Below are positions 9,375 through 18,433 of a DNA stretch of 64,000 nucleotides, in pieces; position 1 is the first letter of the stretch; each line of letters opens with the position of its first letter. The position numbers and the translations under genes were made by a program. Source of the stretch: Clostridia bacterium (GTDB lineage Bacteria; Bacillota; Clostridia; Christensenellales; Borkfalkiaceae). The notes under the pieces were generated by a model that was not told the origin of the DNA, ran no database searches, and saw only the letters and a program-made list of their open reading frames with translations. Where the stretch lies: NCBI GenBank assembly GCA_017471785.1, contig JAFURP010000023.1, positions 43,733-107,732 on the forward strand. The letters run 5' to 3'.

Positions 9375-10285
9375 TTTTCTTCACCTCCCATGAGCGATTT
9401 ACCCGTTACGGCAAGAAATACGTCGTCCATCTTTCCTTTCACGATCTCGTAATCGGTGAAAACCTCGGGGTTTTTAAGGATCATATCCGTCGCCGTTGCC
9501 GTATTTTGTATGGAAATGCGATATCCGTTCGTCGTACGCTCGTACGGCGCGCCCAGTAAAGCCGCTTGCTTTTCCTCTATACCGTACAAGGTTATAAAAT
9601 CGCCCGTATATTCGTTTTTTAATTGTAGAGGCGTACCCTCCGCAACGATCCTGCCGCCGTCGAGTATCACCACGTAATCGGCTTCCGCCGCTTCCTCCAT
9701 ATAATGGGTCGTTAAAAAGACGGTCATATCCTCCGTTCGTCGAAGCTCGCTTACCACGCCCCACAAGAGCTTACGCGTTTGCGGATCGAGCCCCGTCGTA
9801 GGCTCGTCTAAAATAAGGATCTTCGGCTTATGCAACAGCGCGCGCGCAATATCCACCCTGCGCCGTTGTCCCCCCGACAGCTTCCCGACCGTCCTCGACA
9901 ACAGAGCCTTGAAATCCAGCAAATCGGCAAGCTCGTCAAGCCGCCTTTCAAATTCTTTACCGTATATTCCGTACAAAGCCGCGCGGCTTTCGAGATTGTC
10001 CCGTACGGTAAGCGCCTTATCCAACACGGAATTTTGAAATACCACGCCCAAATCGCGCTTGATCTTGTCCTCGTCCGTATCCAAATCCACGCCGTCGATC
10101 TTCACGCGCCCCGCGTCCTTTTTCAGCTGACCGCATAAAATCGAGATCGTCGTACTTTTCCCCGCTCCGTTTACACCCAAAAACGCAAATAACTCTCCTC
10201 GCTTTACGCGAAAGCTTATATTTTGGACGGCTTTCACTTCCTTAAAGCTTTTATATAAACCGTCGATCTCGATGATATTTTCCAT
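9371..10285 (-). CDS. ABC exporter ATP-binding protein (DrrA-like)
   Basis: ATPase subunit for the adjacent ABC-2 permease, 304 residues. Walker A GVNGAGKST (37-45), signature LSGGQ (136-140), Walker B ILILDEP (156-162) and an H-loop in LTTHYMEEA are all intact. The C-terminal ~85 residues form the extension found in DrrA-type exporters. GGAGG lies 5 nt before the ATG. Expression is probably controlled at the palindrome overlapping its promoter. Confidence 0.92.
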   Translation of the reverse strand: MENIIEIDGLYKSFKEVKAVQNISFRVKRGELFAFLGVNGAGKSTTISILCGQLKKDAGRVKIDGVDLDTDEDKIKRDLGVVFQNSVLDKALTVRDNLESRAALYGIYGKEFERRLDELADLLDFKALLSRTVGKLSGGQRRRVDIARALLHKPKILILDEPTTGLDPQTRKLLWGVVSELRRTEDMTVFLTTHYMEEAAEADYVVILDGGRIVAEGTPLQLKNEYTGDFITLYGIEEKQAALLGAPYERTTNGYRISIQNTATATDMILKNPEVFTDYEIVKGKMDDVFLAVTGKSLMGGEEK

Positions 10286-10301
10286 AGCTCCTCCTTTGAT
10301 G

Positions 10302-10338
10302 ATATTAATATGATATCATAATCATAGCAGGTTGTCAA
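10302..10338 (-). promoter_or_regulatory. Promoter of the ABC exporter overlapped by palindromes
   Basis: TTGACA (10333-10338), 17 bp, TATCAT (10310-10315). A perfect 12-bp palindrome (10309-10320) covers the -10, and another 10-bp palindrome (10302-10311) follows. ATGATAT recurs at 10299 and 10310, one helical turn apart. This placement suggests a repressor operator. No regulator gene is adjacent on the same strand. Confidence 0.65.
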
Positions 10339-10348
10339 GCGTTTTGAT

Positions 10349-10374
10349 AAAAAAAAAGCGGCTTTCACAGCCGC
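10349..10374 (-). terminator. Terminator after the NahK-like kinase gene
   Basis: GCGGCT/AGCCGC stem (10358-10374) followed on the minus strand by nine T residues. It separates the kinase gene from the exporter promoter. Confidence 0.9.
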
Positions 10375-10389
10375 TTTTTCTAAAAATTT

Positions 10390-11544
<1,155 letters not shown>

Positions 11545-11577
11545 TCACCGTTCTTTGGGATTCTTTCGCTGTTTATT

Positions 11578-11608
11578 TTTATTGAAAAATTAAATAATTT
11601 ATTGAAAA
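11578..11608 (+). promoter_or_regulatory. Direct repeats, probable AraC-family operator
   Basis: TTTATTGAAAA occurs at 11578-11588 and again at 11598-11608, a 20-bp period (about two helical turns). The repeat ends 4 bp before the -35 of the AraC gene. This is the usual arrangement of AraC-family half-sites, and it lies between the divergent genes. Confidence 0.5.
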
Positions 11609-11612
11609 TCGG

Positions 11613-11641
11613 TTTACAAAACAAAAGGTATTTGTTATAAT
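11613..11641 (+). promoter_or_regulatory. Promoter of the AraC-type regulator
   Basis: TTTACA (11613-11618), 17 bp, TATAAT (11636-11641). The first ATG is only 7 nt after the -10, so the transcript would be leaderless unless translation starts at 11675. Confidence 0.7.
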
Positions 11642-11647
11642 ATTGGT

Positions 11648-12529
11648 ATGGAAACGCAAAAGAAAAAATTTTATATGCATAAGATTTCCAATTTGCTCAA
11701 CATCCAAAAGATCGTTACCATACATTATCAGGCGTTGGAACGGAACTACGTATTTCCCGAGGAAGAACACGATTTTTGGGAGATCAATTACGCGGATAAG
11801 GAAAACGTTTTTATCGGTTTGGGGGATAGGAAGATCGAGCTGAAACAGGGCGAGATCCTTTTCATCAAGCCCAATCAACCGCATTTCGTCGAAAGCGGCG
11901 ATAAGGAGCCAAACCTTTTTATCGCTTCCTTTCTTTGCCACTCCCCCTCTATGAATTTCTTTTGCGATAAGAAATACGCCGTACCCGAAAAATTCCGCTA
12001 TCTTTTACAAAACGTTATGTCGGAGGCGGCGGAAACCTTTAATTTGCCCGATTTCGACCCCAATTTAACCGAATTGAAGCTGCAGGATAACCCCAACCTC
12101 GGCGGTGAGCAAATCATAAAAAATTCTTTGGAGATCTTGCTGATCTATCTTTTACGCCACGCGCAAAACCGCGAGCGTTCACAAGAGTTTTTTGTTTCCA
12201 AAATCGCCGATTCCACCGAGCTCCAGGACGAGATCGTTCGCATTTTGCGCTCGAAGATCTACGATAAATTCCGCTTGGAGGATCTACGCGACAAGCTGCA
12301 CTACGGCACGACCCAGCTTTGTACCTTCTTCCGTAAAAAAACGGGTATGACCATTTACCAAACGTACTTAAAACTGAAAATCGACGAGGCGAAAAAGCTG
12401 ATCCGCAAAAACTGTACTTTTGCGGAGGTTGCCGATAAGCTTTGCTTCGATTCCGTTTCCACTTTCACTTTCGTATTCAAAAAGCACGTCGGAATGACCC
12501 CCAACGAATATCGAAACAGTATAAAATAA
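11648..12529 (+). CDS. AraC-family transcriptional regulator with cupin sensor domain
   Basis: One-component regulator of 293 residues. The N-terminal ~160 residues resemble a cupin ligand-binding domain (YVFPEEEHDFWEINY, then GEILFIKPNQPH). The C-terminal ~100 residues hold two helix-turn-helix motifs of the AraC type, ending CFDSVSTFTFVFKKHVGMTPNEYR. It is divergent from the NahK-like kinase, its probable target, across a spacer with direct repeats. Start choice is open: ATG 11648 has no Shine-Dalgarno sequence and coincides with the predicted +1, while ATG 11675 has only a weak GGAAACG upstream. Confidence 0.93.
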   Translation: METQKKKFYMHKISNLLNIQKIVTIHYQALERNYVFPEEEHDFWEINYADKENVFIGLGDRKIELKQGEILFIKPNQPHFVESGDKEPNLFIASFLCHSPSMNFFCDKKYAVPEKFRYLLQNVMSEAAETFNLPDFDPNLTELKLQDNPNLGGEQIIKNSLEILLIYLLRHAQNRERSQEFFVSKIADSTELQDEIVRILRSKIYDKFRLEDLRDKLHYGTTQLCTFFRKKTGMTIYQTYLKLKIDEAKKLIRKNCTFAEVADKLCFDSVSTFTFVFKKHVGMTPNEYRNSIK

Positions 12530-12532
12530 TAT

Positions 12533-12564
12533 GCAAAAAAAACCGAGCAAACGCTCGGTTTTCT
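12533..12564. terminator. Bidirectional terminator between araC-like gene and ABC exporter
   Basis: ACCGAGC/GCTCGGT stem (12542-12559) with a 4-nt loop, flanked by an A-run at 12535-12542 and a T-rich run after it, so it works in both directions for the two convergent genes. Confidence 0.88.
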
Positions 12565-14253
12565 TTATGCGTTATCTACGGTGATCTTACCGTTTTCCAC
12601 ACGCAAAATCTTATCGGCGATATCGAGCGCCGCAGGTCGGTGGGTGACGATCAAACAGGTTTTATCCCGTAAATTCTTAATATTTTCCAAAAGCTTGCGC
12701 TCCGTTTCTCCGTCGAGCGCCGAAGTCGCTTCGTCGAGTAAAAGCACGGGGCGATCGGACAAGATGGCGCGCGCTACGGCAAGCCGTTGCATTTGTCCCT
12801 CGGAAAGCCCTGCGCCCCCCTCGGAAAGGGGCGTTTGTAGACCTTGCGGCAACTCCCAAACGAATTCCGCACAAGCGGTTTTTAAGGCTTTTTCCACCTT
12901 TTCATCCAAGCGCGCCCGATCGGTTTCCTCCGCGAAGAACGTCAAATTTTCGTAAATCGTGCCCGAAAAAAGGAATTTTCCCTGCGGCACGTATGCAAAC
13001 AAGCCGCGATCCTTTGCCGTCAGCTCTACGCGCTCCGTTTCGCCGCGCAAGTAGATACCTCCCTCCGTCGGCGTAAATACGTGCAATAAAAGCTTGAACA
13101 GCGTGCTTTTACCCGCTCCCGAGGCACCCGTTACGCACACGATCTCTCCCTTTTCTACGCTTGCGTTCGCGTCCGTCAACACGGTTTCTCGACCGTAGGT
13201 AAAAGCCACTTTTTCAAAAGAAATATCGCGCAGCGTTTCATACGCGGCTTTCGCTTTGTCCTTTTCCACGGAAACCGTTTCGCTGGGCAACGCGTCAATT
13301 TCTTGCAACCGTTCCCCGCTCGTCAATCGCGCGTAATACGCAGGGATCACCGAGGAGAACGCCGAGAAGGGATGTTGTAACTGCATCAACAATAAAATCA
13401 CGGATAAGATGGAGCCGTAATCGGTCGTTTCACCGATAAGCACGCTGACGCTGCACCAAACCACCGCAAAGATCAAACCGAAATTACTAAGCAGCGTAAA
13501 AACGGCGTTCATAGACGAACGCACGACGTTGCGCTTCATACGCTTTTGATAATATACCTCGTCCAGCCCTTTCGCTTTGTCCGTGGTCTTGTCCTCCGCA
13601 CCGTACGCTTTAAGCGTCAAAACGGAGGAGATACCCTCCTGCATAAACGAACGGGTCGCGCCGTCCGCTTGCAACGTTTCCTTTTGTCTTTTTTTGATCT
13701 CCTTACGGAAGATCGCCGTAATACCACCGAAAATACCGCCGCAAAGCACGTAGATAGCCGTGAACAACGGATCGATAGTAAGCAACGCCGCAACCGCGCC
13801 CAAGCATTGAACGACCATTCCCACGATCGCGGGAAGCAAGCCGACCGTATCGACGGAAACCTCGTAGATATCCGTCGTTAAACGGGTGATCCACTCGCCG
13901 CTGTGATACCCCTGCAACTGCCCGTAATCGGAGCGCAAAAGCTTGGAAAAGGTTTTCGTTCGAAGCTCTGCGACGATTTTTGCGCGCAGCTTCTCGGATA
14001 AAAATCCCGAAACCGTTTGGAGGGCAATTCGAAGCAATAATATTCCCAATAAAACGCCGGCAAATATCCATAAGCCGCTCGCATTCTTCGCCGTAGCGCT
14101 ATTGATAAGATACTTTACCATATATGCAAAGGCAAGCGAAAGCGCCGTGCCAAGCACGGTCATCACGGTCAAAAACAAAATGCGCGCGCGATAAGGGCGC
14201 ATTTCTTTTTTCAACCAACGCCTTCCGTTTGTAGAGGTCTTTTCTTGCGACAT
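12565..14253 (-). CDS. ABC exporter, fused membrane and ATPase domains, in the PqqD/HPrK-like cassette
   Basis: Half-transporter of 562 residues. Six membrane segments occupy about residues 20-310 and the ATPase domain about 345-562, with Walker A GASGAGKST (376-384), a variant signature LSEGQ (483-487) and Walker B VLLLDEAT. There is no N-terminal C39 peptidase domain. The ATG at 14253 is chosen because AGGGGAGAG lies just upstream; a slightly longer frame would overlap the previous gene. It is the last gene of the operon and, with the S26 peptidase, PqqD-like and HPr-kinase-like proteins before it, probably exports a modified peptide. The substrate is unknown. Confidence 0.88.
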   Translation of the reverse strand: MSQEKTSTNGRRWLKKEMRPYRARILFLTVMTVLGTALSLAFAYMVKYLINSATAKNASGLWIFAGVLLGILLLRIALQTVSGFLSEKLRAKIVAELRTKTFSKLLRSDYGQLQGYHSGEWITRLTTDIYEVSVDTVGLLPAIVGMVVQCLGAVAALLTIDPLFTAIYVLCGGIFGGITAIFRKEIKKRQKETLQADGATRSFMQEGISSVLTLKAYGAEDKTTDKAKGLDEVYYQKRMKRNVVRSSMNAVFTLLSNFGLIFAVVWCSVSVLIGETTDYGSILSVILLLMQLQHPFSAFSSVIPAYYARLTSGERLQEIDALPSETVSVEKDKAKAAYETLRDISFEKVAFTYGRETVLTDANASVEKGEIVCVTGASGAGKSTLFKLLLHVFTPTEGGIYLRGETERVELTAKDRGLFAYVPQGKFLFSGTIYENLTFFAEETDRARLDEKVEKALKTACAEFVWELPQGLQTPLSEGGAGLSEGQMQRLAVARAILSDRPVLLLDEATSALDGETERKLLENIKNLRDKTCLIVTHRPAALDIADKILRVENGKITVDNA

Positions 14254-14276
14254 ACTCTCCCCTTTGCCAAAGTAAA

Positions 14277-14735
14277 TTATTTTCTCCAACCGAACGCGCG
14301 CAAGATCTTTTTACACGCGCCCTTTATCTTCCATTTGATCCGCACGAAAAACCGACGGAATTTATACGTTTTCAAGCGCTTATTTGCGTAGCGGATATAT
14401 TTTTCGTCCGTGCATACGATATGCTTATTTTTGCGGTAAAACTCCGTCAAAACGCCGAATACCGCGTCTTCGGGCACCTTTTCATCCACGTAACAATTAT
14501 CGCCGCGAATGATATAACCGCCCTCCACCGCTTCCAAAACGCGGTGCAAAACGTAAGCGTCGCCCCGTTTATAGAGCGCGACGTCCAGTCTTTTCAAGCG
14601 CTCCGTCTTGGGTACCACGATGATCGTATCCCGACGGTTTTTCAGCATGGGAAGCATACTCACGCCCACCGTCGGTCCGACGTATTTACCCTGCAAACGC
14701 AGTACGTCCTCGATTTTCAGCCTTTCCGTTTCCAT
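14277..14735 (-). CDS. S24/S26-family serine peptidase (signal-peptidase-like, no membrane anchor)
   Basis: 152 residues. The GVSMLP motif (24-29) gives nucleophile Ser26. The partner position reads YVLHRV, with His64 in place of the bacterial lysine, as in SipW-type Ser/His signal peptidases. An RGDN motif (77-80) follows. No membrane segment is visible, and the last ~35 residues are strongly basic. It lies 9 nt from the PqqD-like gene and 23 nt from the exporter, so it probably removes a leader from the substrate they share. That role is inferred from context. Confidence 0.8.
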   Translation of the reverse strand: METERLKIEDVLRLQGKYVGPTVGVSMLPMLKNRRDTIIVVPKTERLKRLDVALYKRGDAYVLHRVLEAVEGGYIIRGDNCYVDEKVPEDAVFGVLTEFYRKNKHIVCTDEKYIRYANKRLKTYKFRRFFVRIKWKIKGACKKILRAFGWRK

Positions 14736-14744
14736 GAACCTATC

Positions 14745-15008
14745 TTACTCCGCAAAACCGTTCGCGACGATCGTTTTGACAAATTGCTCTACGTCCGCGC
14801 GCGCAAGCTGCTCGTCCACGTCGTACTCGGCAAGCAGCGCGGCAACGCCCTCGTCAACGGTGTGCTCCGCGGAAAAGAACGTCCATAAAAACGCCCCCGT
14901 TTCATTGAGGTTGATCATACCGTGAAATTGTTTGCTCATCTCGCCGACGGGCACGACGACGCTTTCGCCGCCCACCTTACGAAGCACGAATCCTTTTTTG
15001 ATTTTCAT
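14745..15008 (-). CDS. PqqD-family peptide-binding protein
   Basis: 87-residue protein with the PqqD winged-helix pattern: an N-terminal beta strand pair (FVLRKVGGESVVVPVG), then INLNETGAFLW, and an acidic helical C-terminus containing DVEQFV. PqqD-like proteins bind leader peptides and present them to modifying enzymes (radical SAM enzymes in PQQ synthesis, peptidases in lasso peptide clusters). Here no radical SAM enzyme is adjacent. Its neighbours are an HPr-kinase-like protein and an S26 peptidase, which are its likely partners. Confidence 0.87.
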   Translation of the reverse strand: MKIKKGFVLRKVGGESVVVPVGEMSKQFHGMINLNETGAFLWTFFSAEHTVDEGVAALLAEYDVDEQLARADVEQFVKTIVANGFAE

Positions 15009-15022
15009 ATTTGTTTCCTCCG

Positions 15023-15742
15023 TTATCTTTTCGAATATTCTTTACCCGTCATAGCCTCGTACGAAGCCTTGACCGCGTCCTCCGAAATGGTACATTTCAA
15101 AAGATACGCGGGGGTTTTTGCGATCAATTCGTCGGCAAGCTCCAAGGTTTTCGCCGCGTTTTCCTCGTCCGTCGGCAATAAAATTTGCGAAAACAGTCGC
15201 GTTGCCGCTTCCGACGGCGAGAGCCGAACGATCTCGTTCGTTTTCGCCTGCTCTAAAAAGCAAAGTCCTTTGAGCGGCACGGACGAATTACAGCCAAGCC
15301 CCTCCTTGCCCATCCACGGCGTACCGTAGGCGATAAAATGCTCCTTCGCAGCCTGCAAAATGGGTTTATCTCCGTTGACGATCTTCGAGCCGTCCAAATA
15401 TTTGAGCCAAAGCCCCGTATGCGTGGATTTCCCCGTTCCGCTCTTACCCAAAAACGCATAGCCGTTTCCGTCGTATTCGAGTACGGCGGCGTGCAACAAC
15501 ATCCTATTCAACGACGGAAGCTGACGGCAAATGCCGCGATACAGGCAAATATTTTCGATATAACCGTCCGAGAAATCTTGTACGCTGGCGTTTTTTTCCT
15601 CGTAAAATTCCTCGTTGGTCACCTTGGCGGACAAATGGACGGGCGAGGTTTGGTCGGCGGATAAATACGCCGCGCAAAAGCGCTCCGTGTATTTGCATCT
15701 ATTTTCTATTAAAATACGCAAGCCTGCGATATCGTAGATCAT
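15023..15742 (-). CDS. HPr-kinase-like protein of a peptide-modification cassette
   Basis: 239 residues with the C-terminal fold of HPr kinase: LHAAVLEYDG (His84), P-loop GKSGTGKS (99-106), and NGDKP (123-127) in place of the LIADD segment of true HprK. It lacks HprK's N-terminal domain. A bona fide hprK is present at 33418-34341, so this is a paralogue. Relatives occur in lasso-peptide and other RiPP clusters, where some phosphorylate the peptide substrate. It lies 14 nt upstream of the PqqD-like gene and 21 nt downstream of purB. The phosphorylation target is not known. Confidence 0.82.
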   Translation of the reverse strand: MIYDIAGLRILIENRCKYTERFCAAYLSADQTSPVHLSAKVTNEEFYEEKNASVQDFSDGYIENICLYRGICRQLPSLNRMLLHAAVLEYDGNGYAFLGKSGTGKSTHTGLWLKYLDGSKIVNGDKPILQAAKEHFIAYGTPWMGKEGLGCNSSVPLKGLCFLEQAKTNEIVRLSPSEAATRLFSQILLPTDEENAAKTLELADELIAKTPAYLLKCTISEDAVKASYEAMTGKEYSKR

Positions 15743-15763
15743 TTCCTTTCCCCCAAACGGACG

Positions 15764-17203
15764 TTAAACGCGTACGTCGCCCTTTTCACCCAACCAATCG
15801 GCGTATTTTTCTAAGATCGGGTCGATCTCGTTTTCGATAAATTCCACCGTTTGCGAAGGGGCGCGACCGATAAATTTCTTCGCGTCGAGGATATCGTCGA
15901 TATGATCCCAAACGGGCTTGAACGTTTCGTCCCTTTTGATCAAATCGATCAGGTTGTTTTCACCGCCCTCGACCTTGACGTTTTTACCCGCTTCCATAGA
16001 AAGCACGCGGATCCGTTCGTGTAATTCCTGACGGTTGCCGCCCGCTTTCACACATTCCATCATGATATTTTCCGTTGCCATAAACGGTAATTCCGCGCGA
16101 ATATGCTTGGCAATAACCTTATCGTACACGACGAGGTTTTCCGCTACGTTCATATAAATATTCAAGATCGCGTCCACGGACAAAAACGCCTGCGCGTTGA
16201 CGATACGCCGATTCGCCGAATCGTCGAGCGTTCTTTCAAACCATTGCGTGGAAGCGGTGAGCGCGCTGTTCATAGGCAAGGAGATCACGTAACGGGCAAG
16301 CGCGCCGATACGCTCCGAGCGCATGGGATTGCGCTTATACGCCATCGCCGACGAACCGATTTGATTTTTCTCAAACGGCTCCTCGATCTCTTTCATATTT
16401 TGCAAAATGCGGATATCGTTCGAAAATTTGTACGCGCTTTGCGCGATTTGGGAAAGCACGCAAAGAACGTTGTAATCGAGCTTTCTGGGATACGTTTGTC
16501 CCGTCACCCCGTACACCTTTTCGTAGCCCATTTTCGCCACGACGCGCTTTTGCAATTCCTTGACCCTTTCCTCGTCGCCGTTGAAAAGCTCCATAAAGCT
16601 TGCTTGCGTACCCGTCGTGCCCTTTACGCCGCGAAGCTTGATGTTCGCCTTGGCGTTTATCAGGTTTTCGTAGTCCATTTCCAAGTCCTGCAACCAAAGA
16701 GTAGCGCGTTTGCCTACCGTCGTAAGCTGCGCAGGCTGCAAATGGGTAAAGCCAAGCGTAGGCATATCTTTATACTTCAAAGCAAAACGCTTTAATTTAT
16801 CCATTACGTTGACGAGCTTTTTAAGAATGATATCCAGCGCCTCGTCGAGCATGATCGCTTCGGCGTTGCAATTGACGAAGCAGCTCGTCGCGCCAAGGTG
16901 AATGATAGGCATAGCCTTTTTCGCGTACGCACCGTACGCTTTTACGTGCGCCATTACGTCGTGGCGCACCTCTCTTTCGAATTTTGCCGCAAGCTCGTAA
17001 TCGATATCGTCCGCATACGCCTTCAAATCGTCCACCTGCTCTTGCGTAACGTTCAAGCCAAGCTCCATTTCCGATTCCGCCAACGCGATCCAAAGCTTTC
17101 TCCAAAGCTTGAAACGCTTCTCGTCCGAAAACGCGTGCTGCATTTCCTTGCTCGCGTATCTCGTGATCAACGGGTTATTGTAAATGCTATTGTCCGTCAT
17201 CAT
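15764..17203 (-). CDS. purB: Adenylosuccinate lyase
   Basis: Cleaves SAICAR and adenylosuccinate in purine synthesis. It is 479 residues long with the fumarase/aspartase superfamily signature SSAMAYKRNPMRSERI and the ATSCFVNCNAEA and LGFTHLQPAQ stretches carrying catalytic threonine/histidine positions. The start reads MMTDN; either of the two tandem ATGs may be used after GGTGAG. It is 6 nt after the cyclophilin gene and directly precedes the HPr-kinase-like gene, in a seven-gene operon. Confidence 0.96.
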   Translation of the reverse strand: MMTDNSIYNNPLITRYASKEMQHAFSDEKRFKLWRKLWIALAESEMELGLNVTQEQVDDLKAYADDIDYELAAKFEREVRHDVMAHVKAYGAYAKKAMPIIHLGATSCFVNCNAEAIMLDEALDIILKKLVNVMDKLKRFALKYKDMPTLGFTHLQPAQLTTVGKRATLWLQDLEMDYENLINAKANIKLRGVKGTTGTQASFMELFNGDEERVKELQKRVVAKMGYEKVYGVTGQTYPRKLDYNVLCVLSQIAQSAYKFSNDIRILQNMKEIEEPFEKNQIGSSAMAYKRNPMRSERIGALARYVISLPMNSALTASTQWFERTLDDSANRRIVNAQAFLSVDAILNIYMNVAENLVVYDKVIAKHIRAELPFMATENIMMECVKAGGNRQELHERIRVLSMEAGKNVKVEGGENNLIDLIKRDETFKPVWDHIDDILDAKKFIGRAPSQTVEFIENEIDPILEKYADWLGEKGDVRV

Positions 17204-17209
17204 CTCACC

Positions 17210-17731
17210 TCACGCCTTTTTAGGCTCGTCGTAGGCTATCCCGAAGGTTTCCGCCGTGACCTTTTTCATCTTTTGTTCTTCGTACGGTCTATCGCTCCAA
17301 TCGGTCTTACAATTCGCGATCTCGTCCACCGTTTCCATACCCTCGATCACCTTACCGAACGCCGCGTACTGTCCGTCGAGGTAGTCCGCGTTCTCGTGCA
17401 TTACGAAAAATTGCGAGCCTGCGGAATCGGGGTGCTGTGCGCGCGCCATCGACAATACGCCGCGAACGTGTTCGATATCGTTTTGCGTAAAGCCGTTTGC
17501 GAAAAATTCACCCTTGATATGATATCCCGGGCCGCCCGTGCCCGTACCGTTGGGGTCGCCGCCTTGGATCATAAAGCCGGCGATAACGCGGTGAAAGATC
17601 AGTCCGTCGTAATACCCTTTATTGACAAGGGATAAAAAGTTATTGACGGTGTTGGGCGCTTTGTCGGGATACAGCTCCGCTTTGAAGCTTTTGCCGTTTT
17701 GCATTTCAAAAGTAATAATTGGATTGCTCAT
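17210..17731 (-). CDS. Peptidyl-prolyl cis-trans isomerase, cyclophilin type
   Basis: Cytoplasmic cyclophilin of 173 residues that speeds proline isomerisation in folding proteins. It has the active-site FHRVIAGFMIQGGDP stretch, SAGSQFFV and the FGKVIEGMETVDEIA end. No signal peptide is present. It lies 24 nt downstream of the dCMP deaminase gene and 6 nt upstream of purB. Confidence 0.95.
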   Translation of the reverse strand: MSNPIITFEMQNGKSFKAELYPDKAPNTVNNFLSLVNKGYYDGLIFHRVIAGFMIQGGDPNGTGTGGPGYHIKGEFFANGFTQNDIEHVRGVLSMARAQHPDSAGSQFFVMHENADYLDGQYAAFGKVIEGMETVDEIANCKTDWSDRPYEEQKMKKVTAETFGIAYDEPKKA

Positions 17732-17755
17732 ATTTCGTTCTTCCTAATATATATT

Positions 17756-18214
17756 TTATTCTTCAAATTTGATCACTTCGACGTTGGCTTCTTTGAAAAG
17801 CTGCATAGAAAAATCGTCGGGATACCCCTCTTTATAAATGACGCGCTTGATGCCTGCGTTGATGATGATCTTCGCGCAGATCACGCAGGGCTGGTGCGTA
17901 CAATACAGGGTGGCACCGTTGATATTGATACCGAATTTCGCCGCTTGAATGACCGCGTTTTGCTCGGCGTGTACGGCAAAGCAAAGCTCGTGCTGGGTGC
18001 CGCTGGGAATGTTCAGCTTACGGCGCAAGCACTCCCCCTTTTCCTCGCAGCTTTTGATTCCCGACGGCGCACCGTTATACCCCGTCGTCATCACGCGGTT
18101 GTCCTTCACGATCACCGCGCCGACGTGGCGGTTTTTTTGATAACAGCTCGACCAATTGGCTACCGTTTCGGTGAGCTCCATAAAACGGCGGTCCCACTTA
18201 TCGAATTTTGGCAT
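17756..18214 (-). CDS. Deoxycytidylate (dCMP) deaminase, ComEB-type
   Basis: Zinc enzyme that converts dCMP to dUMP for thymidylate synthesis. The 152-residue protein has the cytidine deaminase zinc motif: HAE (in AVHAEQNAV) and CTHQPCVIC, with the ARPTGYNGAP-like segment present as MTTGYNGAPSG. It is the first gene of the operon that runs through ppi and purB to the peptide-modification cassette. Confidence 0.93.
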   Translation of the reverse strand: MPKFDKWDRRFMELTETVANWSSCYQKNRHVGAVIVKDNRVMTTGYNGAPSGIKSCEEKGECLRRKLNIPSGTQHELCFAVHAEQNAVIQAAKFGININGATLYCTHQPCVICAKIIINAGIKRVIYKEGYPDDFSMQLFKEANVEVIKFEE

Positions 18215-18247
18215 AAATATTCTCCTTATCCTTTGTATCCATCATTG

Positions 18248-18276
18248 ATTATACCATATTTTTTCTTGAAAATCAA
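18248..18276 (-). promoter_or_regulatory. Promoter of the dCMP deaminase-purB-cassette operon
   Basis: TTGATT (18271-18276), 17 bp, TATAAT (18248-18253). It is the only clear promoter seen for the run of seven genes down to 12565. Confidence 0.75.
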
Positions 18277-18349
18277 TCCTTTGAAACGCGTTTTTTTACG
18301 CAACTTCATAACCTCGAAAAATTTTCCGTTAAATTTTCCCATTTTTTTG

Positions 18350-18378
18350 TTTGAGTAGCCCTTAAAGGTGTTTATAAT
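18350..18378 (+). promoter_or_regulatory. Promoter of groESL, without a CIRCE element
   Basis: TTTGAG (18350-18355) at 17 bp, or TTGAGT at 16 bp, from TATAAT (18373-18378). The leader (18385-18433) holds two direct copies of GCGCGAA but no TTAGCACTC/GAGTGCTAA inverted repeat. Confidence 0.7.
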
Positions 18379-18433
18379 ATAATCGTCAAAAATTTTAGCG
18401 CGAATGAAGCGCGAACATTCGGAGGATATTTTT

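Noticed and set aside
12565..15742. Calling the cassette a lasso-peptide cluster
   Set aside because: No asparagine-synthetase-like cyclase, no B2 transglutaminase-type protease and no precursor ORF were found.
18385..18433. CIRCE-like element before groES
   Set aside because: TTAGCGCGAATGAAGCGCGAA-type sequence gives direct, not inverted, repeats and lacks the CIRCE core.
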